A stretch of 64,000 nt of DNA from Ancylobacter pratisalsi. Its GTDB lineage: Bacteria; Pseudomonadota; Alphaproteobacteria; Rhizobiales; Xanthobacteraceae. A program made the translations under genes and the position numbers. The stretch covers positions 1,872,001-1,936,000 of the forward strand of contig NZ_CP048630.1 in the NCBI RefSeq assembly GCF_010669125.1. Reading direction: 5' to 3'. Below, in pieces: positions 39,457-46,989 of this stretch; position 1 is the stretch's first letter, and each line of letters begins with the position of its first letter. The notes beneath the pieces were generated by a model, which did not search any database, was not told where the DNA came from, and was given only the letters and a program-made list of their open reading frames with translations.

Positions 39457-40347
39457 ATGACCACCACCGCCCCCACGCTTCTGTGCCTCGGTCTCGGCTA
39501 TTGCGCCCGCCATTTCATCGCCCGCCATGGCGAGGGTTTCGCGCGCATTGTCGGCACCAACCGCACCGGCGCGCCCCATCCCGGCGCCGAAATCGTCGGC
39601 TTCAACGGCCGATCAGGCGAGGAGGGCGCGCTCGCGGCGCTGACGGCGGCGGCGGCGAGTGCGGACGCGGTGCTGATCTCGGCCGCGCCCGGCGAGGAGG
39701 GCGATCCCTTCCTCTCCCCGCTCGGCACCGCGCTCATCGCCGCGGGCCGGCGCGGCGCGCTGGTCTACCTCTCCACCATCGGGGTCTATGGCGACAGCGG
39801 CGGCGCGTGGATCGACGAGAGCGCTATTCCCCGCGCCTCGGCCCCGCGCGGCCTGCGCCGCCTCGAGGCGGAGGCCGGCTGGCGCACATTGGGCGAGCTG
39901 GCCGGGCGTCCTGTGGCGGTGCTTCGGCTCGGCGGCCTCTACGGGCCCGGCCGCAATGCACTCGCGGACGTCGCCGCCGGCACCGCGCGCTGCATCGAGC
40001 GCGACGGCCAGATGTTCAACCGCATCCATGTCGACGACATTGCCGACGCCATCGCGGCCGCCATCGCCAGCGGGCATGACGGCACGGTGAACGTGGTGGA
40101 TGATGAACCCTCGCCCTCCTGCGCCCCGGTGCGCTTCGCGGCCGAACTTCTGGGCCGGCCTGCGCCGCGCGCGGTGCCCTTCGAGGAGGCCGCGCAGACC
40201 ATGTCGCCCATGGCGCTCTCGTTCTGGGCGGAGAACCGGCGCGTGCGCAATGCCCGGCTCCACGCCCTGCTCGGGCGCGGCCTGACCCACCCGACCTATC
40301 GCGAAGGCCTCACCGCCCTGCTCACCGAAAGCAACGACGACGCCTAG
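39457..40347 (+). CDS. NAD(P)-dependent SDR/epimerase-like protein
   Basis: 296 aa, extended Rossmann fold. The nucleotide loop is LCLGLGYCARHFIARH near the start, unlike the plain GxxGxxG of most SDRs; VYLSTIGVYGDSGG is the active-site strand (Ser/Tyr), and VLRLGGLYGPGRNA and NRIHVDDIADAI follow. This looks like a YeeZ-type NAD(P)-binding protein, whose substrate is unknown. It is commonly next to queG in alphaproteobacteria and here is 196 nt from it. It converges on the tetR gene. Confidence 0.83.
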   Translation: MTTTAPTLLCLGLGYCARHFIARHGEGFARIVGTNRTGAPHPGAEIVGFNGRSGEEGALAALTAAAASADAVLISAAPGEEGDPFLSPLGTALIAAGRRGALVYLSTIGVYGDSGGAWIDESAIPRASAPRGLRRLEAEAGWRTLGELAGRPVAVLRLGGLYGPGRNALADVAAGTARCIERDGQMFNRIHVDDIADAIAAAIASGHDGTVNVVDDEPSPSCAPVRFAAELLGRPAPRAVPFEEAAQTMSPMALSFWAENRRVRNARLHALLGRGLTHPTYREGLTALLTESNDDA

Positions 40348-40368
40348 ACGCGGCCTCGCTCGCGGCCG

Positions 40369-41085
40369 TCAGCTCCGGGGCGCGAAGGTGCGCAGGAAGG
40401 TCGTGACGGTGTGGCTGACCACGCGTTCGATGCGTTCGGGCGCCGGCTCCGGCGCGCCGCCAAACAGCATCGGCATCACCACCAGCGCGTGACAGCCGAT
40501 GATGAACTGCCAGGCGGCCAGTTCGACATCGTCGATCGCCAGCTCGCCACGATCGATCTTGGCATTGAGCCAGGCCGACAGCCGTTCAACCGCCGTCTCC
40601 TGCCCCGCCGCGAGATAGGCGCGGCCGATTTCCGGCAGCTTCTCGGCGATGCCGAGCACCATGCGCACCGTCGCGATGTGCTCGGACCGGACCATGGCCG
40701 CAACGTAGCGATAGCCGACACCGGTGAGCACCTCCCCTACATCGGCCTCGGGGTCGAGCACGAAGCAGCGCTCGGCAACGTCTTCGCTGGCCAACCGGAC
40801 AAAGGCGCTGAACAGCGCTTCCTTGGATGGGAAGTAGAGGTAGAGCGTACCCTTGGAGACCTCGGCCGCGCGCGCGATCTCGCCCATGCTGGCGCCGTCG
40901 AATCCCTTTGCGAGAAAAACCTCGCGTGCCCCGTTCAGGATCTGCCGCCGCTTCTCGGGGCTGGATCCCGGCTGCGTCTCGTCGGCGGCGGGATCGGGCG
41001 GGACGGGCAGGGTGCACCCGGTTCCACCGGATGCAGCGCCCGAACAGCGGCTGCCAGGGTGAGCGGGGTTTTCGGAAGCGGTCAT
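40369..41085 (-). CDS. TetR/AcrR family transcriptional regulator
   Basis: 238 aa. A 48-residue Pro/Ser/Gly-rich tail precedes the helix-turn-helix domain: RRQILNGAREVFLAKGFDGAS, MGEIARAAEVSKGTLYLYFPSKEALFSAF. The C-terminal effector domain follows AcrR/TetR C-terminal patterns. It likely represses from a palindrome. The ATG at 41085 was chosen over an in-frame one at 41148, with no good Shine-Dalgarno at either. A candidate operator lies 165 nt upstream at 41250. The regulated gene is not certain; the next gene in that direction is kup, and no efflux pump lies nearby. Confidence 0.85.
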   Translation of the reverse strand: MTASENPAHPGSRCSGAASGGTGCTLPVPPDPAADETQPGSSPEKRRQILNGAREVFLAKGFDGASMGEIARAAEVSKGTLYLYFPSKEALFSAFVRLASEDVAERCFVLDPEADVGEVLTGVGYRYVAAMVRSEHIATVRMVLGIAEKLPEIGRAYLAAGQETAVERLSAWLNAKIDRGELAIDDVELAAWQFIIGCHALVVMPMLFGGAPEPAPERIERVVSHTVTTFLRTFAPRS

Positions 41086-41195
41086 CAGGTGGAGATCATT
41101 CGAGCACGGCGACGGGTGGATGGATGAACGCGGATCGCGCGTCCGCAAGGCGGTCGGCTCAGGGCATGGGCACTAACAATGACATGAGCTCCGGT

Positions 41196-41221
41196 GTTCC
41201 CCAAGAGCGTTCCCCAAGAGC
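41196..41221. repeat. Perfect 13-bp tandem duplication
   Basis: The unit GTTCCCCAAGAGC occurs twice, 41196-41208 and 41209-41221, without mismatch, and the next base also matches. It lies between the tetR start and the candidate operator. Confidence 0.75.
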
Positions 41222-41249
41222 GCTCGCCGGTCGACCAAGAAAAATGACC

Positions 41250-41263
41250 AAACCGTTCGGTTT
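41250..41263. promoter_or_regulatory. Candidate TetR-family operator
   Basis: AAACCG, two bases TT, then CGGTTT, a 6-2-6 inverted repeat set in an AT-rich patch unlike the flanks. It is 165 bp upstream of the tetR start and 3 bp from a plus-strand -35-like element, as expected for an operator. Confidence 0.5.
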
Positions 41264-41266
41264 TTA

Positions 41267-41295
41267 TTGCCTCGCGTTGCGCGTGGGCTTATATC
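41267..41295 (+). promoter_or_regulatory. Possible plus-strand promoter next to the operator
   Basis: TTGCCT (41267-41272), 17-nt spacer, TATATC (41290-41295). Match is partial. Transcription from here would give a leader of about 440 nt before kup, or a small RNA. Confidence 0.35.
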
Positions 41296-41319
41296 CTCCC
41301 TACCTGCGGTCGCGCTCCA

Positions 41320-41397
41320 GAGGTTCCCGCAAACCTCCGGTCGGCTGCGCCGATAGGCGAGGGAGGAGGGTTATCCGCCCCCCAACTCTCCTCCCTC
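41320..41397. other. Two perfect stem-loops downstream of the candidate promoter
   Basis: First: GAGGTT (41320-41325) with AACCTC (41332-41337), 6-nt loop. Second: GAGGGAGGAG (41359-41368) with CTCCTCCCTC (41388-41397), 19-nt loop. Neither has a T run, so they are not obvious terminators. Confidence 0.5.
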
Positions 41398-41740
41398 ATC
41401 TCATTCTGCGCGTGCGCGCGGCGGTTCCGGTGCGTTTCTGCGCAGGGCGCCGCCGCACGGCAGCCCTCAAGCGTCACTCTTCAACCCGTCCTTCAGCCGC
41501 CCCGCGCGTGCGTTGGCGAAGGCTCCTTGCCCAAAGGCCCTGCCACGGCGCGGCCCGGAGAGAGGGAGCGGTGCAAAGGCCTTGGCGCGGGCACCCCGGC
41601 AGAGTATTGCTTGACCTCCTCTGTTCATGCGCGTGCGCTCCCGGCTCCCATGCCCCGATTTCCCCTGCCCCGATCAGGTCCCAGCCCCCGGCGGGGCAAC
41701 GTAAGCCCGGCCGCCTCCGCGGTGCGGAACCGGGTCTGAC

Positions 41741-43618
41741 ATGGCGGCAGGAAAACCTTCCCGCACCCTGCCCTTCGCGGCGGAAACCGCTGCCCTTGGG
41801 GTGGTGTTCGGTGACATTGGCACCAGCCCGCTTTACGCCTTCAAGCAGGGCATGCTGGCCGCGAGCAGCACCGGCGATATCGACGCCAACGTGTTCGGCC
41901 TTCTGTCGCTGATCACCTGGGCCATCATTCTGTCGGTCACCATCAAATACGTCATGCTGGTGCTGCGTGCCGACAATGACGGCGAGGGTGGCATTCTCGC
42001 CCTGGTGACCTTGCTCGACCTGCAGCGCGGCGCCACCGGCAAGCGCCTGTTCCTTCTGGCCGCGGGGCTGATCGGCGGAGCGATGCTGATCGGCGACGGC
42101 GTGCTGACGCCGGCGATCTCCGTCCTCTCCGCGATCGAGGGTCTGGAAGTCATCGCACCCGCGCTCGACCACTGGATCGTGGCGGCCACGGTACTGGTCA
42201 TCCTCGTCGTGTTCATCTCGCAGCGGGCGGGCACCGACCGCATCGGCGCGTTCTACGGGCCGGTCATGCTGGTGTGGTTCACCACGCTGGGCGGAATCGG
42301 CATCTACGGCATCATCCAGGCGCCCGAGGTCCTGCTGGCCTTCGATCCGCGTCACGGGCTGGCGCTGCTGATCGACCATCCGGGGCTGGCGGGCGTGGTG
42401 CTCGGGGCAACCTTCCTCGCCATCACCGGCGGCGAGGCACTCTATGCCGATCTCGGCCATTTCGGCCGGCCGGTCATCACAAGGGCCTGGCTGTTCGTCG
42501 CCATGCCGGCGCTGCTGCTGAACTATTACGGCCAGGGCGCGCATGTGCTGATCAACCGCGAGGCGGTCCGCAACCCGTTCTACGACCTCTCGCCGGACGT
42601 GATCGACGTGCCGCTGCTGGTGCTCGCCACCGCCGCGACCGTCATCGCCTCGCAGGCGATCATCACCGGCGTGTTCTCGCTGGCCAAGCAGGCGATCGAG
42701 CTTGGCTACCTGCCGCCGATGCGCATCCGCTACACCAGCGAGCACAATGACCAGCACATCTATATCGGCCGGCTGAACTGGATCATGATGGTGGCCTGCG
42801 CCGCGATCGTGGTGTCGTTCGGCTCCTCCGACCGGCTGGCCTCGGCCTATGGCATCGCGGTGGCGATGGCGATGGTGGCGACCACCATCCTCTTCGTCGC
42901 CTATGTGCGCCGGGCCTGGAAATGGCCGCTGCCGCTCCTCATCGGGCTGGCGGGCGGGCTGTCGGTGATCGACCTGTCCTTCGCCGCCGCCAACCTCACC
43001 AAGCTGCAGGATGGCGGCTGGCTGCCAGTGGCCATCGCCGGCGTGGTGCTGGTGGTGATGGTGTCGTGGCGGCGGGGCCTGGAAGGGCTCGGCATCCAGC
43101 AGCGCCGGTTCACCGAACCGCTGGAGGATTTCGTCGCCCGCGGCCGCCCGTCGGCCTGCGCGGTCAGCCCGCGCACCGCGATCTTCCTGTCGCGCGGGGC
43201 GGCGGTGACGCCGGTGGCGCTGGGGCGGCTGTCGGACCTTCTCAACATCCAGTTCAGCCGCTCGGTGATCGTCTCGGTGTGGATCGCCTCCCGCCCGCGG
43301 GTGCCGGTGGACGAGCGGGTGCGCGTCACCACGATCGATCCGGTCCATGTGCGGGTCGACGTGCGCTTCGGCTACATGCAGCAGATCGACGTCCCCTCGG
43401 TGCTGGGCCCCGCGCTCTACGCGCAGGGCATCGACCCGGACGAGGCGGTCTATGTGATCGGCCATGAGCGGATCATCCCGCCCGACGGCATAGGCGGGGT
43501 CCGGGACGCGCTCGCGCACATCTTCGCGTTCCTCGCGCGCAATGCCGAACGCTCGGTCGACCGCTTCGGCCTGCCGCGCCCGCGCACCATCGAAATCGGC
43601 TATCCGGTACGCCTGTGA
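41741..43618 (+). CDS. kup: Potassium uptake protein Kup
   Basis: 625 aa, KUP/HAK/KT family K+ symporter. It opens with AALGVVFGDIGTSPLYAFKQG (split by family signature GDIGTSPLYA), has about 12 membrane helices in the first 430 residues (IIGGAMLIGDGVLTPAISVLSA, GEALYADLGHFG), and a C-terminal cytosolic domain of about 190 residues. It takes up K+ with protons across the inner membrane and is often important in acid or low-K+ conditions. A 655-bp non-coding region precedes it. Regulation by the upstream tetR gene is possible but not shown. Confidence 0.95.
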   Translation: MAAGKPSRTLPFAAETAALGVVFGDIGTSPLYAFKQGMLAASSTGDIDANVFGLLSLITWAIILSVTIKYVMLVLRADNDGEGGILALVTLLDLQRGATGKRLFLLAAGLIGGAMLIGDGVLTPAISVLSAIEGLEVIAPALDHWIVAATVLVILVVFISQRAGTDRIGAFYGPVMLVWFTTLGGIGIYGIIQAPEVLLAFDPRHGLALLIDHPGLAGVVLGATFLAITGGEALYADLGHFGRPVITRAWLFVAMPALLLNYYGQGAHVLINREAVRNPFYDLSPDVIDVPLLVLATAATVIASQAIITGVFSLAKQAIELGYLPPMRIRYTSEHNDQHIYIGRLNWIMMVACAAIVVSFGSSDRLASAYGIAVAMAMVATTILFVAYVRRAWKWPLPLLIGLAGGLSVIDLSFAAANLTKLQDGGWLPVAIAGVVLVVMVSWRRGLEGLGIQQRRFTEPLEDFVARGRPSACAVSPRTAIFLSRGAAVTPVALGRLSDLLNIQFSRSVIVSVWIASRPRVPVDERVRVTTIDPVHVRVDVRFGYMQQIDVPSVLGPALYAQGIDPDEAVYVIGHERIIPPDGIGGVRDALAHIFAFLARNAERSVDRFGLPRPRTIEIGYPVRL

Positions 43619-43626
43619 ACCGAAAA

Positions 43627-43649
43627 CGTGATCGTCCCGAGCGATCACG
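43627..43649 (+). terminator. Hairpin after kup, terminator-like without T run
   Basis: CGTGATCG (43627-43634) and CGATCACG (43642-43649), 7-nt loop, starting 8 nt after the kup stop. The 8-bp stem is perfect, but the U-tract is missing, so it may be a 3'-end protecting hairpin. Confidence 0.5.
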
Positions 43650-43738
43650 CCCTTGCGAGCGTCGCGTCAACGTCACGCCTGCGCCTCTATCACCGTCGAG
43701 AAGCCCCGGCATGAATCGGCGGCGGCCGATTTTTACCG

Positions 43739-43762
43739 GCAAAACCGCAGCTGCGGTTTTGC
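43739..43762. promoter_or_regulatory. 24-bp perfect palindrome in the kup/flippase gap
   Basis: Twelve bases from 43739 (GCAAAACCGCAG) are followed directly by their exact reverse complement. It is a good dimer-binding site or a hairpin with a 10-bp stem and 4-nt loop. It contains AAACCG and CGGTTT, the half-sites of the 41250 palindrome, but six bases apart instead of two. Confidence 0.6.
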
Positions 43763-43862
43763 GGCGCGCCTGCCCGATATGCGGTTCCGAAAGGTGCCGA
43801 GGTCTGCTAGGCGTCGCTTCGCATGGCCGGAGGGTAGTGGCAGGTATGACGGTGAAGGCGCG

Positions 43863-44948
43863 ATGAAGGGCTTGAGGGCGATCTGGGGCTGGCTACGTGC
43901 GCATGTCGGCTGGCACACGCTCGGCCTGGTCGTGAGCCTCGTCATCATCGGCTTCGCGGTGACCGTGCTCTACGAGATGCTGCGCAACATCCACCCCGGC
44001 CAGGTGCTTGACGCGCTGACCGGGACCGCCCCTTGGCGGGTGGCGCTGGCCGCGCTGTTCGTCGCCGCGGCCTATTTCACCCTCACCTTCTATGACTGGT
44101 TCGCGCTGAAGACGATCGAGAAGCCGGACGTGCCCTACCGGGTGGCGGCGCTGGCGTCCTTCACTTCCTATTCCATCGGCCACAATGTCGGCTTCTCCGC
44201 CTTCACCGGCGGCACGGTGCGCTACCGCATCTATTCCGCGCATGGGCTCGGGGCGATCGACGTCGCCAAGCTGTGCTTCATCACCGGCCTCACCTTCTGG
44301 CTGGGCAACATCGCGATCCTCGGCCTGGGCATCACCATCGAGCCGTGGGCGGCGAGCGCGGTCGACCAGCTCCCGCCCTGGATCAACCGGCTGGTCGGCA
44401 TCGCCCTGCTCGCCGGCCTTGCCGGTTACGTGCTCTGGGTCGGCCTGAAACCCCGCCGGATCGGCGTCGGCGAGGGCCACTGGACCGTGACCCTGCCGGG
44501 CTCGAAGCTGACGCTGATGCAGATCTGCGTCGGCATCATCGACCTCGCCTGCTGCGCGGCGGCCATGTATGTGCTGATGCCGCAGACGCCGTTCATCGAT
44601 CCGATCGCACTCGGCGTGGTGTTCATTTCCGCCACACTGCTTGGCTTCGCCAGCCATGCGCCGGGCGGGCTCGGCGTGTTTGATGCCGCGATGCTGGTGG
44701 CCCTGCCGCAGTTCGAGAAGGAAGCGCTGCTCGGCTCGCTGCTGCTGCTGCGCCTCCTCTATTACATTACGCCTTTCGCGCTGGCCCTCGTCATCATGGG
44801 CGTGCGTGAGTTCCTGATCAGCCGCACCCGCCGCCGTGCCACCCTTGCCAGCGCACTGGAAGCCGCCGCGCGGGAAGAAGCCGCGCCCGGTCAGCCCGTC
44901 GACGCGGCGGCCAGCACGGAACGTCCGCGCCGCCGCGCCATCGGCTGA
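43863..44948 (+). CDS. Flippase-like/LPG synthase transmembrane-domain protein
   Basis: 361 aa with about eight membrane helices, matching the lysylphosphatidylglycerol synthase transmembrane (UPF0104/flippase-like) family: ALASFTSYSIGHNVGFSAFTGGTVRYR, FWLGNIAILGLG and FASHAPGGLGVFDAAMLVAL. There is no aminoacyl-transfer domain, so it is the membrane part only; such proteins may move lipids across the inner membrane, but the substrate is unknown. The C-terminal 45 residues are cytosolic and Arg/Glu-rich. The ATG at 43863 is preceded by a basic open stretch that I did not include. Confidence 0.83.
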   Translation: MKGLRAIWGWLRAHVGWHTLGLVVSLVIIGFAVTVLYEMLRNIHPGQVLDALTGTAPWRVALAALFVAAAYFTLTFYDWFALKTIEKPDVPYRVAALASFTSYSIGHNVGFSAFTGGTVRYRIYSAHGLGAIDVAKLCFITGLTFWLGNIAILGLGITIEPWAASAVDQLPPWINRLVGIALLAGLAGYVLWVGLKPRRIGVGEGHWTVTLPGSKLTLMQICVGIIDLACCAAAMYVLMPQTPFIDPIALGVVFISATLLGFASHAPGGLGVFDAAMLVALPQFEKEALLGSLLLLRLLYYITPFALALVIMGVREFLISRTRRRATLASALEAAAREEAAPGQPVDAAASTERPRRRAIG

Positions 44949-45009
44949 GTGACCGCGCCGCGAAACCGGGCGCCACGTCGCGGCGCCCGGTACCGGAAGC
45001 AAAGCCCCG

Positions 45010-45753
45010 TCAGGGCGCGAAGCCGCCTGGCACCATGTTCTGCAGGCTGCGCGGAATGCGCCGCACCTTCGTTCCCGCCGGCAGCTCAAAAGCGGCGGGA
45101 TCCTGCGGCGCCCGCTCCAGCATCGTCGCCTCGAAGGACACGTCCACGCCGCCACGCGCGGTGGCACGGACGCGCAGCGGAATGCCATCCAGCGTGATGC
45201 AGCTCTCCACCGGCGTCGAGGTTTCGGCGTCGATGCCGCGCCAGACCTCGCAGGGCTCGGTGCCGACCGAGTCGAGCCCCACGCGGTGACTGCCGGCGGG
45301 CATGGCCGCGAAGCCGAACTCGGGCGGCAGGTCCATCTCGATCGCCAGCCCCTCCATGCCCGTCAGGTTCGGCAGCACCACGAGCTTGCGCGTCTTGGGG
45401 TCGATGAGCCCGACCATCACCGTGTTCGGCCCGTCGAAGATCTCCACGCGCATCCGCCCATCGCGATAGGAGAACGCCGCCTCGCCCTCCGGGCGCACCG
45501 TGCCGCGCACCGCGAAGTCGGCCATCGGCGTCGGCGGCCGATCGTCCGCGTGCGGTTCGGCCGGCGCGGTCGGCGACACGGGGGAGGCGGACGGGACCGC
45601 ATTCTGCGGCGCGCTCTCCCGGGGCGCCGCCTGCGGCGCTGCCGCCGGCTGGGCCGGCGCGGCGAGCGGGGCCGCGACGCACAGCGCGAGCCCCATCGTG
45701 ACCCCGGCCGCACCCCGGGCGAGAGCGCGGGATAGATCGGCGTGTATCATCAT
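45010..45753 (-). CDS. Exported protein of unknown function downstream of ppk2
   Basis: 247 aa. Signal peptide (residues about 1-31, Ala/Leu-rich, cleavage near Ala-Gln), then a Pro/Ala/Ser linker to about residue 75, and a soluble domain with GTVRPEGEAAFSYRDGRMRVEI, MVGLIDPKTRKLVVLPN, GMEGLAIEM and PCEVWRGIDAE, and SCITLDGIPLRVRA (beta-rich, two Cys likely bridged). It begins only 7 nt after ppk2 in the same direction, so the two are probably one transcript. I do not recognise the family; the CEVWRG...CITLDG pattern resembles DUF4412-like periplasmic proteins only vaguely. Confidence 0.7.
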   Translation of the reverse strand: MMIHADLSRALARGAAGVTMGLALCVAAPLAAPAQPAAAPQAAPRESAPQNAVPSASPVSPTAPAEPHADDRPPTPMADFAVRGTVRPEGEAAFSYRDGRMRVEIFDGPNTVMVGLIDPKTRKLVVLPNLTGMEGLAIEMDLPPEFGFAAMPAGSHRVGLDSVGTEPCEVWRGIDAETSTPVESCITLDGIPLRVRATARGGVDVSFEATMLERAPQDPAAFELPAGTKVRRIPRSLQNMVPGGFAP

Positions 45754-45760
45754 GGTCTAT

Positions 45761-46789
45761 CTATTGACCCGCACCGTCATCCACGCTTGCCGTTCGCGCG
45801 AACTGATCCAGAAATGTGTGCCCGTCCAGTATGATGGCGGGATCGGGAACCCCGATGATCTTGTCGTCGCGCCGCTCATAGGGCAGATGCGCCAGCACCT
45901 GACGGATGGCCCCCAGCCGCGCGCGCATCTTGTCGTTGGCGAGGACGACCGTCCAAGGCGCGCTGGTGGTGTGGCTGGCCTCGATCATCACGTTGCGGGC
46001 GGTGGAGATGGCCTCCCAGCGCGCCGGCGCGGAGAGGTCGACGGGCGAGAGCTTCCAGCGTTTCAGCGGGTCCTGGTGGCGCGCATGCAGCCGCTTGAGC
46101 TGCATCTCGCGACCAATGTCGAGCCACACCTTGAACAGGCGGATGCCGTCTTCGACCAACATCTTCTCGAACACCGGCACCTGGTCGAGGAACTGCGTGG
46201 TCTGCTGCGGGGTACAGAACCCCATCACCGGCTCGACCACGGCGCGGTTGTACCAGGAGCGATCGAAGATCACGATCTCGCCGCGATAGGGCAGATGCGC
46301 GACATAGCGCTGGAAATACCATTGCGCGGTTTCGACGTCGGTCGGCTTGTCGAGCGCGACGACGCGTACGAAGCGCGGGTTGAGATGCTGGACGAAGCGA
46401 TGGATGGTGCCGCCCTTGCCGGCGGCGTCGCGTCCCTCGAAGACGATGACGATGCGCTCGCCCGAACGCCTTGCCCAATCCTGGACCTTGAGCAGCTCGA
46501 TCTGGAGATCGCGCAGATGGCTCTTGTAGGTCTTGCGCTTGGGCCGGTCGACATAGGGATAGTGGCCGCTGCCATAGGCACGGCTGGCGATGGCCGGCGC
46601 CAGCGGCTCGTCGACCGAGAACGCCGCGAGCGCCTTGGCGAGCTCGCGGTCCCCATCCGTCCCCTCGCCCTTCGATACGGGCGGCGTCGACGCCGCGGCG
46701 GCTCCGGCCTTTTTTGCTGAGGATGTCTTCGACGAGGCGTTTTTCCCCGACGATTTCTTTACCGACGACTTGCTCGGCTTCTTCGTCAT
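45761..46789 (-). CDS. ppk2: Polyphosphate kinase 2 with Lys/Ser-rich N-terminal tail
   Basis: 342 aa. PPK2 transfers phosphate between polyphosphate and nucleoside (di)phosphates. Walker A is VFEGRDAAGKGGT, Walker B-like is FDRSWYNRAVVEP, and the lid region RWKLSPVDLSAPARW follows. The first 50 residues are very rich in Lys and Ser (for example KKSSGKNASSKTSSAKK), a disordered basic tail outside the kinase domain. The ATG at 46789 has GAGG 8 nt upstream. It is divergent from phoR, placing polyphosphate metabolism beside the phosphate regulon. Confidence 0.9.
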   Translation of the reverse strand: MTKKPSKSSVKKSSGKNASSKTSSAKKAGAAAASTPPVSKGEGTDGDRELAKALAAFSVDEPLAPAIASRAYGSGHYPYVDRPKRKTYKSHLRDLQIELLKVQDWARRSGERIVIVFEGRDAAGKGGTIHRFVQHLNPRFVRVVALDKPTDVETAQWYFQRYVAHLPYRGEIVIFDRSWYNRAVVEPVMGFCTPQQTTQFLDQVPVFEKMLVEDGIRLFKVWLDIGREMQLKRLHARHQDPLKRWKLSPVDLSAPARWEAISTARNVMIEASHTTSAPWTVVLANDKMRARLGAIRQVLAHLPYERRDDKIIGVPDPAIILDGHTFLDQFARTASVDDGAGQ

Positions 46790-46989
46790 ATGGAAGCCTC
46801 TCATACGGAACATAAGGGAGAGAAGGTGCGTGCCCTGCCTCTTCCCTGAACGCGCATCCTCACGGTGTCGCCGGTGGCGGATGCCCCGACAATCCCGATT
46901 GGCGCAGGGCAAAGCATATCGAATAACGTGCGTAATGGAACGCTGGCGTGCAACGTTCGGCAACTGACACTCGCAGGAAGCGGTCCTCA

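Larger units (their letters stand above)
41086..41740. other. 655-bp non-coding region between tetR and kup, structured
   Basis: No convincing gene. It holds a 13-bp tandem repeat (41196-41221), a TetR-type palindrome (41250-41263) with a possible promoter right after it (41267-41295), and two perfect stem-loops (41320-41337 and 41359-41397). The remaining 340 bp before kup are GC-rich with short open frames only, none with ribosome site or family match. Confidence 0.6.

Noticed and set aside
41527..41739. 70-codon frame ending just before kup
   Set aside because: Low-complexity Pro/Arg/Ala content, no ribosome site and no family match; regarded as chance.
46790..46989. Possible Pho box in the ppk2/phoR divergent region
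   Set aside because: Only a single CTGACAC-like half was seen near 46964; no second unit at 11-bp spacing, so it does not meet the Pho box pattern.
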